A stretch of DNA of 64,000 nt, taken from Lysinibacillus contaminans (GTDB lineage Bacteria; Bacillota; Bacilli; Bacillales_A; Planococcaceae). The DNA lies in contig NZ_LGRV01000003.1 in the NCBI RefSeq assembly GCF_001278945.1, forward strand, positions 744,001 to 808,000. Reading direction: 5' to 3'. This document shows positions 28,170-36,373 of the stretch, one piece after another; within the stretch, counting starts at the first letter, position 1, and every line of letters begins with the position of its first letter. The translations under genes and the position numbers were made by a program. The notes beneath the pieces are model-generated. The model was not told the origin of the DNA, searched no databases, and saw nothing but the letters and a program-made list of their open reading frames with translations.

Positions 28170-29582
28170 ATGCAAACATATCAGCAACAATGGTTTGGAA
28201 ATATACGAGGAGATATTTTATCTGGCATTGTGGTTGCACTTGCTCTTATTCCAGAAGCACTAGCTTTCGCAATTATTGCAGGGGTCGATCCAATGGTAAG
28301 TTTATATGCCTCGTTTTGTATAGCTGTAATTGTAGCGTTTTTTGGTGGCAGACCAGGAATGATTTCAGCAGCTACAGGGGCGATGGCACTTGTTATGATG
28401 CCCTTGATGAAAGAATATGGTCTTGATTATTTACTAGCTACAACCATTTTGACAGGGATTATTCAAATGTTATTTGGCGTTTTTAAAATTGCAAAGCTTA
28501 TGCGCTTTATTCCAAATGCAGTAATGATTGGCTTTGTTAATGCACTCGCTATTTTAATGTTTATGGCACAAATACCACATATTTTTGGGGGCGGGATGAC
28601 GACGTATATCTTTGTTGCCGTTACGCTTATCATTGTTTATTTGGTGCCACGCTTTTTGAAAGCAATACCAGCGCCGTTAATTGCGATTGTGGTTTTAACA
28701 GCGATAGCGATGTTTAATGGTTTTGAGCTGAAAACAGTAGGTGATGTAGGGACAATTTCGAAAAGTCTACCATCCTTTTTCTTTCCCCAAATTCCGTTGA
28801 CATTCGAAACTTTACGTATTATTTTGCCTTATTCTGTGGCATTAGCAATTGTTGGTTTACTGGAATCTTTGATGACATCTTCGATTCTTGATGAAATGAC
28901 CGATACGAAAAGTGATAAGAATAAAGAGGCACGTGGACAAGGATTGGCAAACTTTATAACAGGATTTTTCGGGGGTATGGCAGGCTGTGCAATGATTGGG
29001 CAATCGGTCATCAATGTAAAATCTGGTGGACGTGGTCGTCTGTCAACATTTATGGCAGGTGCGTTTTTAATGTTTTTAATCATTGTGCTCGGCGATTTGG
29101 TAGTGCAAATTCCGATGGCAGTATTAGTCGGCATTATGGTCATGGTATGTATTGGCACATTTGATTGGGGCTCGTTCAAATACTTAATGACTGCACCGAA
29201 AGCGGACGCTTTTGTTATGCTCGTAACGGTAGCTACTGTTGTATGGACGAATAATTTAGCAATTGGCGTCATCCTTGGCGTCTTTATAAGTGCTATATTC
29301 TTTGTGGCGAAAATTTCAAAAATAAAAATGTCAATCAAAGAAAATGTGTATTATATAGAAGGACCACTTTTTTTCGCTTCAACTGAGAGCTTTCAAAATG
29401 CACTAGAGCATGTGGAAGCATCTACGGTCGTGCTAGATTTCTCAAACAGCCATTTATGGGATGAGTCGGCAGTTGGTAGCCTACTAAAAGTTGTGACAAA
29501 GCTAGAGGAGCAAGGAAAAGAAGTAGAAGTACGAGGCTTGAATACGTTAAGTACAAAGTTATATAAACAATTACTTGGATAA
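28170..29582 (+). CDS. SulP-family anion transporter with STAS domain
   Basis: The 470 residues comprise a membrane part of about 10-14 helices (15-390). The SulP signature near the N terminus is [20 protein letters not shown], followed by [10 protein letters not shown] and [27 protein letters not shown]-terminal STAS domain (about 395-468) ends in [17 protein letters not shown]. SulP proteins move sulfate, bicarbonate or other anions. The substrate is not evident. AAGGAG lies before the ATG. A universal stress protein gene follows 13 bases after its stop and is probably cotranscribed. Confidence 0.92.
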   Translation: MQTYQQQWFGNIRGDILSGIVVALALIPEALAFAIIAGVDPMVSLYASFCIAVIVAFFGGRPGMISAATGAMALVMMPLMKEYGLDYLLATTILTGIIQMLFGVFKIAKLMRFIPNAVMIGFVNALAILMFMAQIPHIFGGGMTTYIFVAVTLIIVYLVPRFLKAIPAPLIAIVVLTAIAMFNGFELKTVGDVGTISKSLPSFFFPQIPLTFETLRIILPYSVALAIVGLLESLMTSSILDEMTDTKSDKNKEARGQGLANFITGFFGGMAGCAMIGQSVINVKSGGRGRLSTFMAGAFLMFLIIVLGDLVVQIPMAVLVGIMVMVCIGTFDWGSFKYLMTAPKADAFVMLVTVATVVWTNNLAIGVILGVFISAIFFVAKISKIKMSIKENVYYIEGPLFFASTESFQNALEHVEASTVVLDFSNSHLWDESAVGSLLKVVTKLEEQGKEVEVRGLNTLSTKLYKQLLG

Positions 29583-29595
29583 GGGGGCGTTGCTT

Positions 29596-30015
29596 ATGTA
29601 TCAGTATATCGTTCTTGCAGTAGATGGCTCGGAAAATGCATTTCGTGCAGCACAAGAGGCATGTAAAATCGCGAAGCTTCATGAAGAAGCACTCGTGGAT
29701 ATCGTATACGTAGCAGACTTTGAAAAAGTAAAAAATGAAATACTGCATGCAGGCTCTACTGGGGCTTTAGAGCTTATGCGCAGGCAAAAGACGATGAAAA
29801 TCGAGCAACTTTGTAAGGAAGAGCAAATTCGCTATAAGATCACGATTCTTCGTGGTACACCGGGTCCTGAGATTGTGAAGTATGTGAATGCACACAATGT
29901 AGATCTCCTTGTTATCGGTAGTCGAGGATTAAATAGTTTGCAAGAGATGGTGTTAGGGAGCGTGAGTCATAAAGTCATGAAACGCGTGCAATGCCCTGTA
30001 TTAATGGTTAAATAA
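29596..30015 (+). CDS. Universal stress protein (UspA family)
   Basis: This single Usp domain has about 139 residues. It begins YQYIVLAVDGSENAFRAA and ends with the ATP-binding pattern VIGSRGLNSLQEMVLGSVSHKVMKRVQCPVL (Gly-x2-Gly-x9-Gly-Ser, about residues 105-136). An ATG at 29596 after AAGGGGG is preferred to the in-frame TTG at 29575 that overlaps the transporter gene. SulP-Usp pairs are common, which suggests the Usp protein modulates the transporter or shares its regulation. Confidence 0.92.
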   Translation: MYQYIVLAVDGSENAFRAAQEACKIAKLHEEALVDIVYVADFEKVKNEILHAGSTGALELMRRQKTMKIEQLCKEEQIRYKITILRGTPGPEIVKYVNAHNVDLLVIGSRGLNSLQEMVLGSVSHKVMKRVQCPVLMVK

Positions 30016-30063
30016 GATGCGGTAAGTGAATTACTTTATATTTCCTAAGCAATACAAATAATG

Positions 30064-30114
30064 AAAAAACACTAGATTTTTACCTTTAGAGGGTAAGCAT
30101 CTAGTGTTTTTTTT
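30064..30114 (+). terminator. Rho-independent terminator
   Basis: AAAAAACACTAGAT and ATCTAGTGTTTTTT form a 14-bp stem, with inner TTACC/GGTAA pairing, followed by T residues. It ends the SulP-Usp unit. Confidence 0.88.
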
Positions 30115-30142
30115 GAATACCAAATAGTTTAATAAAAGTTAC

Positions 30143-30308
30143 TGGTTCATCACCATAACTTGGGGTTGATTTCCGTTCCGGTTGGACGCTTTCCGAGGGG
30201 CGTCCGTTGAGCCGCTTCACTCGCCCAACCTCCACTCCAATCAACAAGCAATCTATACTCGATACGCTATTTAATCAAATGTCATCCACGACTTCTGGTG
30301 ATGAATCA
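30143..30308 (+). repeat. MITE-like repeat, copy B (most complete)
   Basis: This 166-bp element is bounded by TGGTTCATCACCA and TGGTGATGAATCA (inverted terminal repeats). The core contains GTTGATTTCCGTTCCGG, GGACGCTTTCCGAGGGGCGTCC (a hairpin, quoted by its arms GGACGC/GCGTCC) and CCAATCAAC. Copy A matches it over most of its length in reverse orientation. It lies between the Usp terminator and the biotin operator, with no coding frame. Confidence 0.75.
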
Positions 30309-30395
30309 AGTTACTTTAATATTATCCGTTTTTTAGTGATAAAAGAGGGTTTTTTGTGAAAAGTTAGAAAGAGCATTTACAAAATGAAAATAAAT

Positions 30396-30428
30396 GTGTT
30401 AACTTATTTTATATAATGGGTTAACTTA
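30396..30428 (+). promoter_or_regulatory. BirA-type biotin operator
   Basis: Two GTTAAC half-sites (30398-30403 and 30420-30425) are separated by 16 bases that contain a TATAAT box (30412-30417). This matches the known Bacillota biotin-repressor operator form, in which GTTAAC half-sites are spaced about 14-16 bases. BirA with biotinyl-AMP would cover the promoter of the following biotin genes and shut them off when biotin is plentiful. Confidence 0.8.
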
Positions 30429-30448
30429 AATTAAGGGGGAGGTTAACG

Positions 30449-31213
30449 ATGCAACATTTTTGGGTTGTTGGAACAGATACCGATGTTGGAAAAACGTGTG
30501 TCACCACATTGTTAATGCGCCAATTACAGGAGCATGGTCTTCGGGTGGCACCGTATAAACCTGTACAAACGGGTGAAGTGATTGATAATGGGGAGTCCTA
30601 TTACTACGATACGATGATGTATCAAAAGTATTCTTTGCAATCGCTTGAACGAGAGAGTTTGAATGGATATTCATTCAAAGAAGCGGCCTCTCCGCATTTT
30701 GCTGCACAACTGGAGGGACAGCAAATAGACGGTGGGCGTTTATTAGAGCAAATACAAGTCCTACAGCAAGTGAATGATGTTGTGATTTGTGAAGGCGCAG
30801 GAGGGCTTTTTGTACCGTTAGATGTGCTAGGGAATACAACACTGCTTGATGTCATTGTACAAAGTAAACTACCTGTTGTTGTTGTTACGCGTACGACACT
30901 TGGGACGATTAATCATACGTTACTTACACTAGAGGCGTTACGTACACGACATATCGAAGTGCTTGGGCTAGTCTTTAACAGCAATACAAGTACCTCGATG
31001 GAGCAAAATAATATCCAGACAATTTTACAACATCAGCCATTACCACATGCAACGATACCAAAGCTAAAAGATATTGGAGAGGTTGTCTCATACAACATCG
31101 AACACACCACATTATGGGAAAGGCTGTTACGTCATGAAGCAAGCATTATCAGAATTACAAACAAGAGATTTACGACATGTATGGCATCCTTGCTCACAAA
31201 TGAAAGATTATGA
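30449..31213 (+). CDS. bioD: Dethiobiotin synthetase
   Basis: This is a 254-residue P-loop enzyme. Walker A is GTDTDVGKT (about residues 8-16). [13 protein letters not shown] carries the catalytic region and [16 protein letters not shown] is typical. The enzyme closes the ureido ring of dethiobiotin from diaminopelargonate, CO2 and ATP. AGGGGGAGG lies before the ATG. The frame runs about 80 bases into the bioA gene, longer than usual for this family (about 230 residues), so the last 20-25 residues may be a late extension. First gene of the biotin cluster, behind a BirA-type operator. Confidence 0.92.
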   Translation: MQHFWVVGTDTDVGKTCVTTLLMRQLQEHGLRVAPYKPVQTGEVIDNGESYYYDTMMYQKYSLQSLERESLNGYSFKEAASPHFAAQLEGQQIDGGRLLEQIQVLQQVNDVVICEGAGGLFVPLDVLGNTTLLDVIVQSKLPVVVVTRTTLGTINHTLLTLEALRTRHIEVLGLVFNSNTSTSMEQNNIQTILQHQPLPHATIPKLKDIGEVVSYNIEHTTLWERLLRHEASIIRITNKRFTTCMASLLTNERL

Positions 31214-32501
31214 ACAGTTCCCACCAATCGTTATCAAAAAAGGACAAGGTGTCTGGCTTTATGATGAGGACGACAATCGATATTTAGATGCGGTGTCTTC
31301 CTGGTGGGTGAATTTATTTGGGCATGCCAATCCGCGTATTAGCAAAGCATTAAGTGAGCAGGCTTTTACATTGGAACATGCAATCTTTGCAAATTTTACG
31401 CATGAGCCAGCTATTAAGGTTGCGGAAAAATTAGTAGCTCTAACACCAGAGGGTTTAAATAAAGTGTTTTTTGCAGATAACGGATCGGCAGCAATTGAAG
31501 TCGCATTGAAAATGAGCTTTCAATATCATATGCAAAGCGGTAAGACGAAGAAAAAACGCTTCCTTGCTTTAACGGATGCGTATCACGGTGAAACGCTGGG
31601 GGCTTTGTCAGTCGGTGGGGTAGATCTTTATAACGAAGTGTATCAGCCACTTTTACTGGATACAGTACGTGCGCAGGGACCTGATTGCTTCCGTTGTCCT
31701 TTTCAAGACAAGCCAGAGAGTTGCCAAGCGCAGTGCATCGGCTTTGTAGAGGAAAAGCTTGCAGAACATCATGAGGAAGTTACAGCCGTTATTATTGAGC
31801 CACTTATTCAAGCAGCAGCCGGTATGAAAATGTATCCGCCTATTTATTTAAAACGACTGCGGGAATTATGTACAAAATACGATGTCCATCTAATAGCAGA
31901 TGAAATAGCTGTAGGTTTTGGACGTACAGGGACAATGTTTGCCTGTGAACAAGCGAATATCTCGCCGGATTTCATGTGCTTGTCAAAAGGATTAACGGGT
32001 GGATATTTACCGTTATCCGTGGTGTTAACAACAGATAAAGTATATGACGCTTTTTATGATGACTATGGCACAATGAAAGCATTTTTACATTCACATAGTT
32101 ATACCGGCAATACATTAGCTTGCCGTGTAGCACTAGAAGTATTGACGATGTTTGAAGAAGAGCATTATATCGATATTGTGCAAACAAAAGGTGAACGAAT
32201 GCGCAAGTTAGCAACAGAAGCTTTTTGTCATTTGCCGTATGTTGGAGAATATAGGCAAGTTGGGCTTGTAGGGGCAATTGAGCTTGTAGCGAATCGAGAA
32301 ACGAAAGTGCCACTGCCAAGTGAGGAGCGCATAGGTTATCAAATTTACAAACGAGCTTTAGCTAAAGGGTTACTCATTCGTCCGCTTGGGAATATTTTGT
32401 ATTTTATGCCTCCGTATGTGATTACGGATGATGAGATGAGTTTCATGATTGAGACGACGAAAGAAATAATGGAGCAATTCTTTTGGGAGAGGGAGGGCTA
32501 A
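31134..32501 (+). CDS. bioA: Adenosylmethionine-8-amino-7-oxononanoate aminotransferase
   Basis: The 455-residue class-III PLP aminotransferase starts at the ATG at 31134 ([20 protein letters not shown]). An in-frame upstream extension lies inside bioD and is not expected to be used. Marks are [52 protein letters not shown] and the PLP lysine in [13 protein letters not shown]. It converts KAPA to DAPA with SAM as amino donor, one step before bioD. It overlaps the end of bioD by 80 bases, pointing to tight co-translation. Confidence 0.93.
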   Translation: MKQALSELQTRDLRHVWHPCSQMKDYEQFPPIVIKKGQGVWLYDEDDNRYLDAVSSWWVNLFGHANPRISKALSEQAFTLEHAIFANFTHEPAIKVAEKLVALTPEGLNKVFFADNGSAAIEVALKMSFQYHMQSGKTKKKRFLALTDAYHGETLGALSVGGVDLYNEVYQPLLLDTVRAQGPDCFRCPFQDKPESCQAQCIGFVEEKLAEHHEEVTAVIIEPLIQAAAGMKMYPPIYLKRLRELCTKYDVHLIADEIAVGFGRTGTMFACEQANISPDFMCLSKGLTGGYLPLSVVLTTDKVYDAFYDDYGTMKAFLHSHSYTGNTLACRVALEVLTMFEEEHYIDIVQTKGERMRKLATEAFCHLPYVGEYRQVGLVGAIELVANRETKVPLPSEERIGYQIYKRALAKGLLIRPLGNILYFMPPYVITDDEMSFMIETTKEIMEQFFWEREG

Positions 32502-32504
32502 TGT

Positions 32505-33098
32505 ATGTTGAAACGACAATCGACGCTATCACTCGTCATGATTGCGATGTTTGCTGCTTTAACTGCAATTGGTGCATTTATTAAAGTACCGTTACCGGTA
32601 GTGCCGTTTACATTACAAATTGTTTTTGTTTTTTTAGCAGGGTGCTTACTTGGTAGTCGCCATGGATTTCAAAGCCAGCTAGTGTATATCGGTATTGGTT
32701 TAGCTGGATTACCGGTTTTTACACAAGGTGGAGGCATCACATATGTGTTACAACCCACATTTGGTTATTTGATTGGCTTTGCGCTTGCCGCGCTTGTCAT
32801 CGGTTGGATGATTGAAAAAGTAGAGTTACCAACGAAAAAACACTTTATTGGTGCAAATATTGTAGGCCTCATCATTATTTATGCAGTGGCCGTACCTTAT
32901 TTATATGTATCGTTGAATTTCTGGTTACACGTGAAAACGAGCTGGTCACATATTTTCTTAGTTGGCTTTTTAAATAGCATTGTCGCAGACTTTTGCTTAG
33001 CAATTGCAGCTGCACTTTTAGCTGAACGACTTTATAAAGTATTTCGTTCTTCGAGAGCGTTAAAAATAGTACAAGTGAAAAAGGGGAGTGTATTATGA
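32505..33098 (+). CDS. bioY: Biotin transporter BioY
   Basis: This 197-residue membrane protein has about six helices and the BioY pattern: IKVPLPVVPFTLQIVFVFLAG near the N terminus (quoted as a region, about 27-47), LGSRHGFQSQLVYIGIGLAGLPVFTQGGG, and QPTFGYLIGFALAA. It is the S component of an ECF-type biotin importer. No energising genes are adjacent, so it would use a shared ECF module. The gene is four bases after bioA and overlaps bioB by four (ATGA). Placing uptake between two synthesis genes lets one BirA operator control both. Confidence 0.93.
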   Translation: MLKRQSTLSLVMIAMFAALTAIGAFIKVPLPVVPFTLQIVFVFLAGCLLGSRHGFQSQLVYIGIGLAGLPVFTQGGGITYVLQPTFGYLIGFALAALVIGWMIEKVELPTKKHFIGANIVGLIIIYAVAVPYLYVSLNFWLHVKTSWSHIFLVGFLNSIVADFCLAIAAALLAERLYKVFRSSRALKIVQVKKGSVL

Positions 33099-34093
33099 AT
33101 TGGTTACAGTTAGCAGAGGAAGTTATTACAGGGAAAATCATTAGTAATGATGAGGCATTAGCAATATTAAATAGTGACGATGATGAGCTATTAAAATTAA
33201 TGGATGGTGCTTTTGCGATTCGTAAGTATTATTATGGAAAAAAAGTAAAGCTGAATATGATACTAAATGCAAAGAGTGGATATTGCCCAGAAGATTGCGG
33301 TTATTGCTCGCAGTCGTCAAAATCATCAGCACCGATAGAAAAATATCCCTTCATTACGAAAGAAGAAATTTTAGAAGGGGCTAAACGTGCATTTGAAAAT
33401 AAAATTGGTACATATTGCATTGTGGCAAGTGGTCGTGGTCCAACACGTAAGGACGTTAATGTGGTCAGTGAAGCAGTCGAAGAAATTAAAGAAAAGTACG
33501 GATTGAAAGTGTGTGCTTGCCTTGGTTTACTAAAAGATGAGCAAGCACAGCAATTAAAAGAAGCGGGTGTCGATCGCTACAACCATAACTTAAATACATC
33601 CGAACGTCATCACTCGTATATTACAACGTCCCATACGTATGAGGACCGTGTGAATACGGTTGAAATTGCCAAAAAACACGGCATTTCACCTTGCTCAGGT
33701 GCCATTATTGGCATGAAGGAAACGAGGGAGGATGTTGTGGAAATTGCGCGTGCTCTTCATCAATTAGATGCAGATTCAATTCCAGTCAATTTCTTAAATG
33801 CAATTGATGGCACGAAGCTTGAAGGTACAAAAGAATTAAATCCTCGGTATTGTTTAAAAGTGTTGGCGCTATTCCGCTATATCAATCCATCGAAAGAAAT
33901 TCGTATTTCAGGTGGTCGTGAAGTGAATCTTGGGTCACTTCAGCCACTAGGTATGTACGCGGCGAATAGTATTTTCGTAGGGAATTACTTAACAACTGAG
34001 GGACAAGAAGCGAACAGTGATTACCGCATGTTAGAAGATTTAGGCTTTGAAATTGAGTTAACACAAAAGCAAGAAGAAGCGTTTTGTTCGTAA
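33095..34093 (+). CDS. bioB: Biotin synthase
   Basis: The 332-residue radical SAM enzyme has the cluster motif CPEDCGYCSQS (Cys64, Cys68, Cys71) and the BioB barrel segments YNHNLNTSE, CSGAIIGMKET and GREVNLGSLQPLGMYAANSIFVG (quoted by position, about residues 274-296). It inserts sulfur into dethiobiotin, the last step of the pathway. The start overlaps bioY. No bioF, bioH, bioW or bioI gene is here, so early pathway steps must be encoded elsewhere or the cell imports an intermediate such as KAPA or pimelate. Confidence 0.95.
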   Translation: MNWLQLAEEVITGKIISNDEALAILNSDDDELLKLMDGAFAIRKYYYGKKVKLNMILNAKSGYCPEDCGYCSQSSKSSAPIEKYPFITKEEILEGAKRAFENKIGTYCIVASGRGPTRKDVNVVSEAVEEIKEKYGLKVCACLGLLKDEQAQQLKEAGVDRYNHNLNTSERHHSYITTSHTYEDRVNTVEIAKKHGISPCSGAIIGMKETREDVVEIARALHQLDADSIPVNFLNAIDGTKLEGTKELNPRYCLKVLALFRYINPSKEIRISGGREVNLGSLQPLGMYAANSIFVGNYLTTEGQEANSDYRMLEDLGFEIELTQKQEEAFCS

Positions 34094-34141
34094 GATCTAA
34101 CATCTTTATTAAAAACTACTACAAAATTATTATCGAAATTG

Positions 34142-34187
34142 AAAAACCGTATGTGCGTCGTGGAAAAGGCGCTCATTCGGTTTTTCT
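34142..34187 (+). terminator. Rho-independent terminator
   Basis: AAAAACCG-ATG-GCG pairs with CGC-CAT-CGGTTTTT in an imperfect stem, about 50 bases after bioB. It ends the biotin operon. Confidence 0.8.
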
Positions 34188-34245
34188 TATTGAGTAAGAA
34201 AGTATAAATTTTTGATCAAAGTCTAGATATTTTCGACGGAGGCTT

Positions 34246-34495
34246 GAAGTCGCTCAACATGAAGCCGAAGTCGCTCAACCTAGAGCCGAAGTCGCTCAAC
34301 CTGGAGCCGAAGTCGCTCAACCTGAAGCCAAAGTCGCTCAACCTGAAGCCAAAGTCGCTCAACCTGAAGTCGAGGTCGCTCAACCTGGAGCTGAAGTCGC
34401 TCAACCTGGAGCTGAAGTCGCTCAACATGAAGCTGAAGTCGCTCAACCTGGAGCCGAAGTCGCTCAACCTGGCCTCAAGTTCGCTCAAGCATTAA
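34246..34495. repeat. 21-bp tandem repeat (minisatellite), about 11.7 copies
   Basis: The unit is close to GAAGTCGCTCAACCTGGAGC plus one C. Eleven full units and one partial unit follow each other, with variation mostly at the last six bases (for example GGAGCC, GAAGCC, GGAGCT). Because 21 is a multiple of three and the unit has no stop, all frames stay open on both strands, giving apparent repeat proteins (such as KSLNLEP or RLSDFGS heptads) that I regard as artefacts. GC is far above the surroundings. It lies between the bioB terminator and a small-protein gene. Confidence 0.9.
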
Positions 34496-34686
34496 AATGC
34501 ATGGGGGAAATACTCTCGGGGTTCATAATATTATTTGGATCGAGTGCTGCTTGGATGCTTTTCTTCACCATGTATTAAGGCATATTGCAAAATACTTGTT
34601 GAAATAATCGGCCTTTGTTTGTTTAAGACGGTAAACAAAAAAGAACTTTTATGCATTAAAAATTGCAGCTTTCACAAATTGTTCAA

Positions 34687-34728
34687 TGAAAGCGTTTTGA
34701 ATTTGAATGATTTGTGAAAAATTTCACA
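34687..34728. promoter_or_regulatory. Possible cre-like and Fnr-like sites
   Basis: TGAAAGCGTTTTGA (34687-34700) differs in one base from the CcpA cre consensus TGWNANCGNTNWCA. TGTGAAAAATTTCACA (34713-34728) fits the Crp/Fnr form TGTGA-N6-TCACA. Both lie about 130-170 bases upstream of the small gene at 34859. Function is inferred only from likeness. Confidence 0.35.
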
Positions 34729-34858
34729 TATAGATTCATTACTGAAAAATCCGACATATAATAGGAATTAAGCAAGAAGTTTTTATAAGTCAGTTTGACC
34801 TACGTATCACATTTTAAGTGATTGTTATATTACAAAAAATAAAAAGGGGGATTTAATA

Positions 34859-34981
34859 ATGTGGGTTATTACTGTATTTGAGAAAAAGAATATTCGTATT
34901 TTTGAGTATGCAGACAAAGATGAAGCAATAAAAGCAATGGCAGGATTCGACAGGAACGCTGTCTTAACTTATACGAAATAG
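34859..34981 (+). CDS. Small 40-residue protein
   Basis: The frame encodes MWVITVFEKKNIRIFEYADK and 20 further residues ending in VLTYTK. AAAAAGGGGG lies eight to ten bases before the ATG, and a strong terminator follows 18 bases after the stop, so it looks like a real short gene. Strand-helix-strand character suggests a tiny beta-alpha-beta fold. No function is known to me. Too short for most automatic calls. Confidence 0.7.
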   Translation: MWVITVFEKKNIRIFEYADKDEAIKAMAGFDRNAVLTYTK

Positions 34982-34998
34982 TACGCCATTTAAGTATT

Positions 34999-35030
34999 CC
35001 GTAGCGATTTAGTGGCTACGGGATTTTTTT
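34999..35030 (+). terminator. Rho-independent terminator
   Basis: CCGTAGC and GCTACGG with a nine-base loop, followed by GATTTTTTT. It ends the small-protein transcript. Confidence 0.85.
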
Positions 35031-35077
35031 ATACATAAGAAAAGGCACCTCACGAATGATGAGACGCCAAATCGGTG

Positions 35078-36241
35078 TTATAGAATACTACCTAAACGTT
35101 TAATGCCTTCACGAATAACTTCAGGAGTGGCATTTGTGTAGTTGAGACGCAGTGTGTTAACACCTGTCTTGGAAGTATAGAATGGGTCACCTGGAACGAA
35201 GGCAACTTTTTGCTCCATCGCCTTTTCGAACACTTCTAACGCTGTAGCTCCGTTATTCATCGTTGCCCAAATGAACATTCCACCCTCAGGTTTTGTATAC
35301 GTTACATGTGCTGGGAAGAACTCATCCATCGCCGCAAGCATAGTATCTGATTGTTCTTTGTAAAGAGCAATGATTTTATTTACGTGTTCTGTATATTCGT
35401 TATTTGCTAAGTAATCATAAATGACATATTGAGAGAAAATGTTTGTATGCAAGTCAGACGCTTGTTTTGCCGTTTCAATATGCTGCATTAACTCTTTGTT
35501 TTTCGTAATGATAAAGCCTAAACGCATACCTGGTGTCACTGTTTTAGAGAATGAGCCAAGTAAAATACTGTTCTCTAATTTACCGGCACCGATGTATGGA
35601 AGGGGTTCGCCTTGGAAACGAAGCTCGCCGTATGGATCATCCTCGATCAATGCTACATCATATTTTGAGAGTATCTCGCAAATTTGCTCACGTTTCTCTT
35701 TTGAGTATGTAAGACCCGTTGGATTTTGGAAGTTCGGTACTGTATAAACGAATTTCACATTTTTTTGTTGTAGAGCGTTTTCTAGCTCTTCTAGGTTCAG
35801 ACCGTCGTTTTCAAGTGTCACTGGATAAAACGTTGGCTCGCTTAGAGTGAATGCTTGAATAGCCCCTAGGTAACCTGGTTCTTCCATGATAATACCGTCG
35901 CCCTTGTTAATCAGTACTTTTCCGATTAATTCTAGTGCTTGTTGTGAACCTGTTGTGATAAATACATCTTCTGGCTGAATATCTAATCCATGTACGCGTT
36001 GATATTTTGCTGCGATGTATTCACGTAAAGGCGCATAGCCTTGTGTAGAAGAATATTGGAATAGCTTACTACCATTTTCACCAATCGCATGGTCAACAGA
36101 TGCCTTCAATGCATCGATTGGGAATGAGATTGGATTTGGAAGTCCGCCTGCAAAAGAAATCACGTCTTTTGAATCTGTCACTTTTAAAATATTGCGGATA
36201 AATGATGAAGGGGTATTTAGTATTCTATCTGAGTATTGCAT
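35078..36241 (-). CDS. PLP-dependent aminotransferase (class I/II, 2-aminoadipate-type)
   Basis: The 387 residues show a fold-I aminotransferase: SFAGGLPNPISFP near the N terminus, TTGSQQALELIGK, the YTVPNFQNPTGLTYS strand, EDDPYGELRF, and the Schiff-base lysine in GSFSKTVTPGMRLG. These marks are typical of the LysN/Aro8-like group that acts on aminoadipate, branched-chain or aromatic amino acids. The gene is divergent from a MocR-type regulator gene, with operator repeats between them, so the regulator likely controls it. Substrate not settled. Confidence 0.9.
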   Translation of the reverse strand: MQYSDRILNTPSSFIRNILKVTDSKDVISFAGGLPNPISFPIDALKASVDHAIGENGSKLFQYSSTQGYAPLREYIAAKYQRVHGLDIQPEDVFITTGSQQALELIGKVLINKGDGIIMEEPGYLGAIQAFTLSEPTFYPVTLENDGLNLEELENALQQKNVKFVYTVPNFQNPTGLTYSKEKREQICEILSKYDVALIEDDPYGELRFQGEPLPYIGAGKLENSILLGSFSKTVTPGMRLGFIITKNKELMQHIETAKQASDLHTNIFSQYVIYDYLANNEYTEHVNKIIALYKEQSDTMLAAMDEFFPAHVTYTKPEGGMFIWATMNNGATALEVFEKAMEQKVAFVPGDPFYTSKTGVNTLRLNYTNATPEVIREGIKRLGSIL

Positions 36242-36294
36242 AATGAATCATTCCTCTTTTTCTGATTTTTTAGAAATTATACCATTGTAATCTG

Positions 36295-36345
36295 TTGCAT
36301 ACAATATTATGATTGTATGCAAGACAATTATAATATTGTATGCAA
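36295..36345. promoter_or_regulatory. Operator repeats between the aminotransferase and MocR-type genes
   Basis: ATTGTATGCAA occurs three times: inverted at 36295-36305 and direct at 36312-36322 and 36335-36345. The first two make a perfect 11-bp inverted repeat with a six-base spacer, and the last two are direct repeats 23 bases apart. MocR/PdxR-type regulators are known to bind combinations of direct and inverted repeats in divergent promoters, so this is the likely binding site of the adjacent regulator. Confidence 0.75.
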
Positions 36346-36373
36346 ATTAAGTACATCAAAGGAGTAACCAATT

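Noticed and set aside
28073..28426. Plus-strand frame overlapping the start of the SulP gene
   Set aside because: It is a shadow of the SulP gene in another frame, with Ser/Arg-rich composition and no ribosome site.
28829..29338. Long minus-strand frame within the SulP gene
   Set aside because: It is a shadow frame with low-complexity composition and no ribosome site.
34216..34495. Open frames across the 21-bp repeat on both strands as repeat proteins (KSLNLEP-type, RLSDFGS-type)
   Set aside because: They arise automatically because the unit is 21 bases with no stop in any frame. No ribosome site precedes them and the frames end soon after the repeat.
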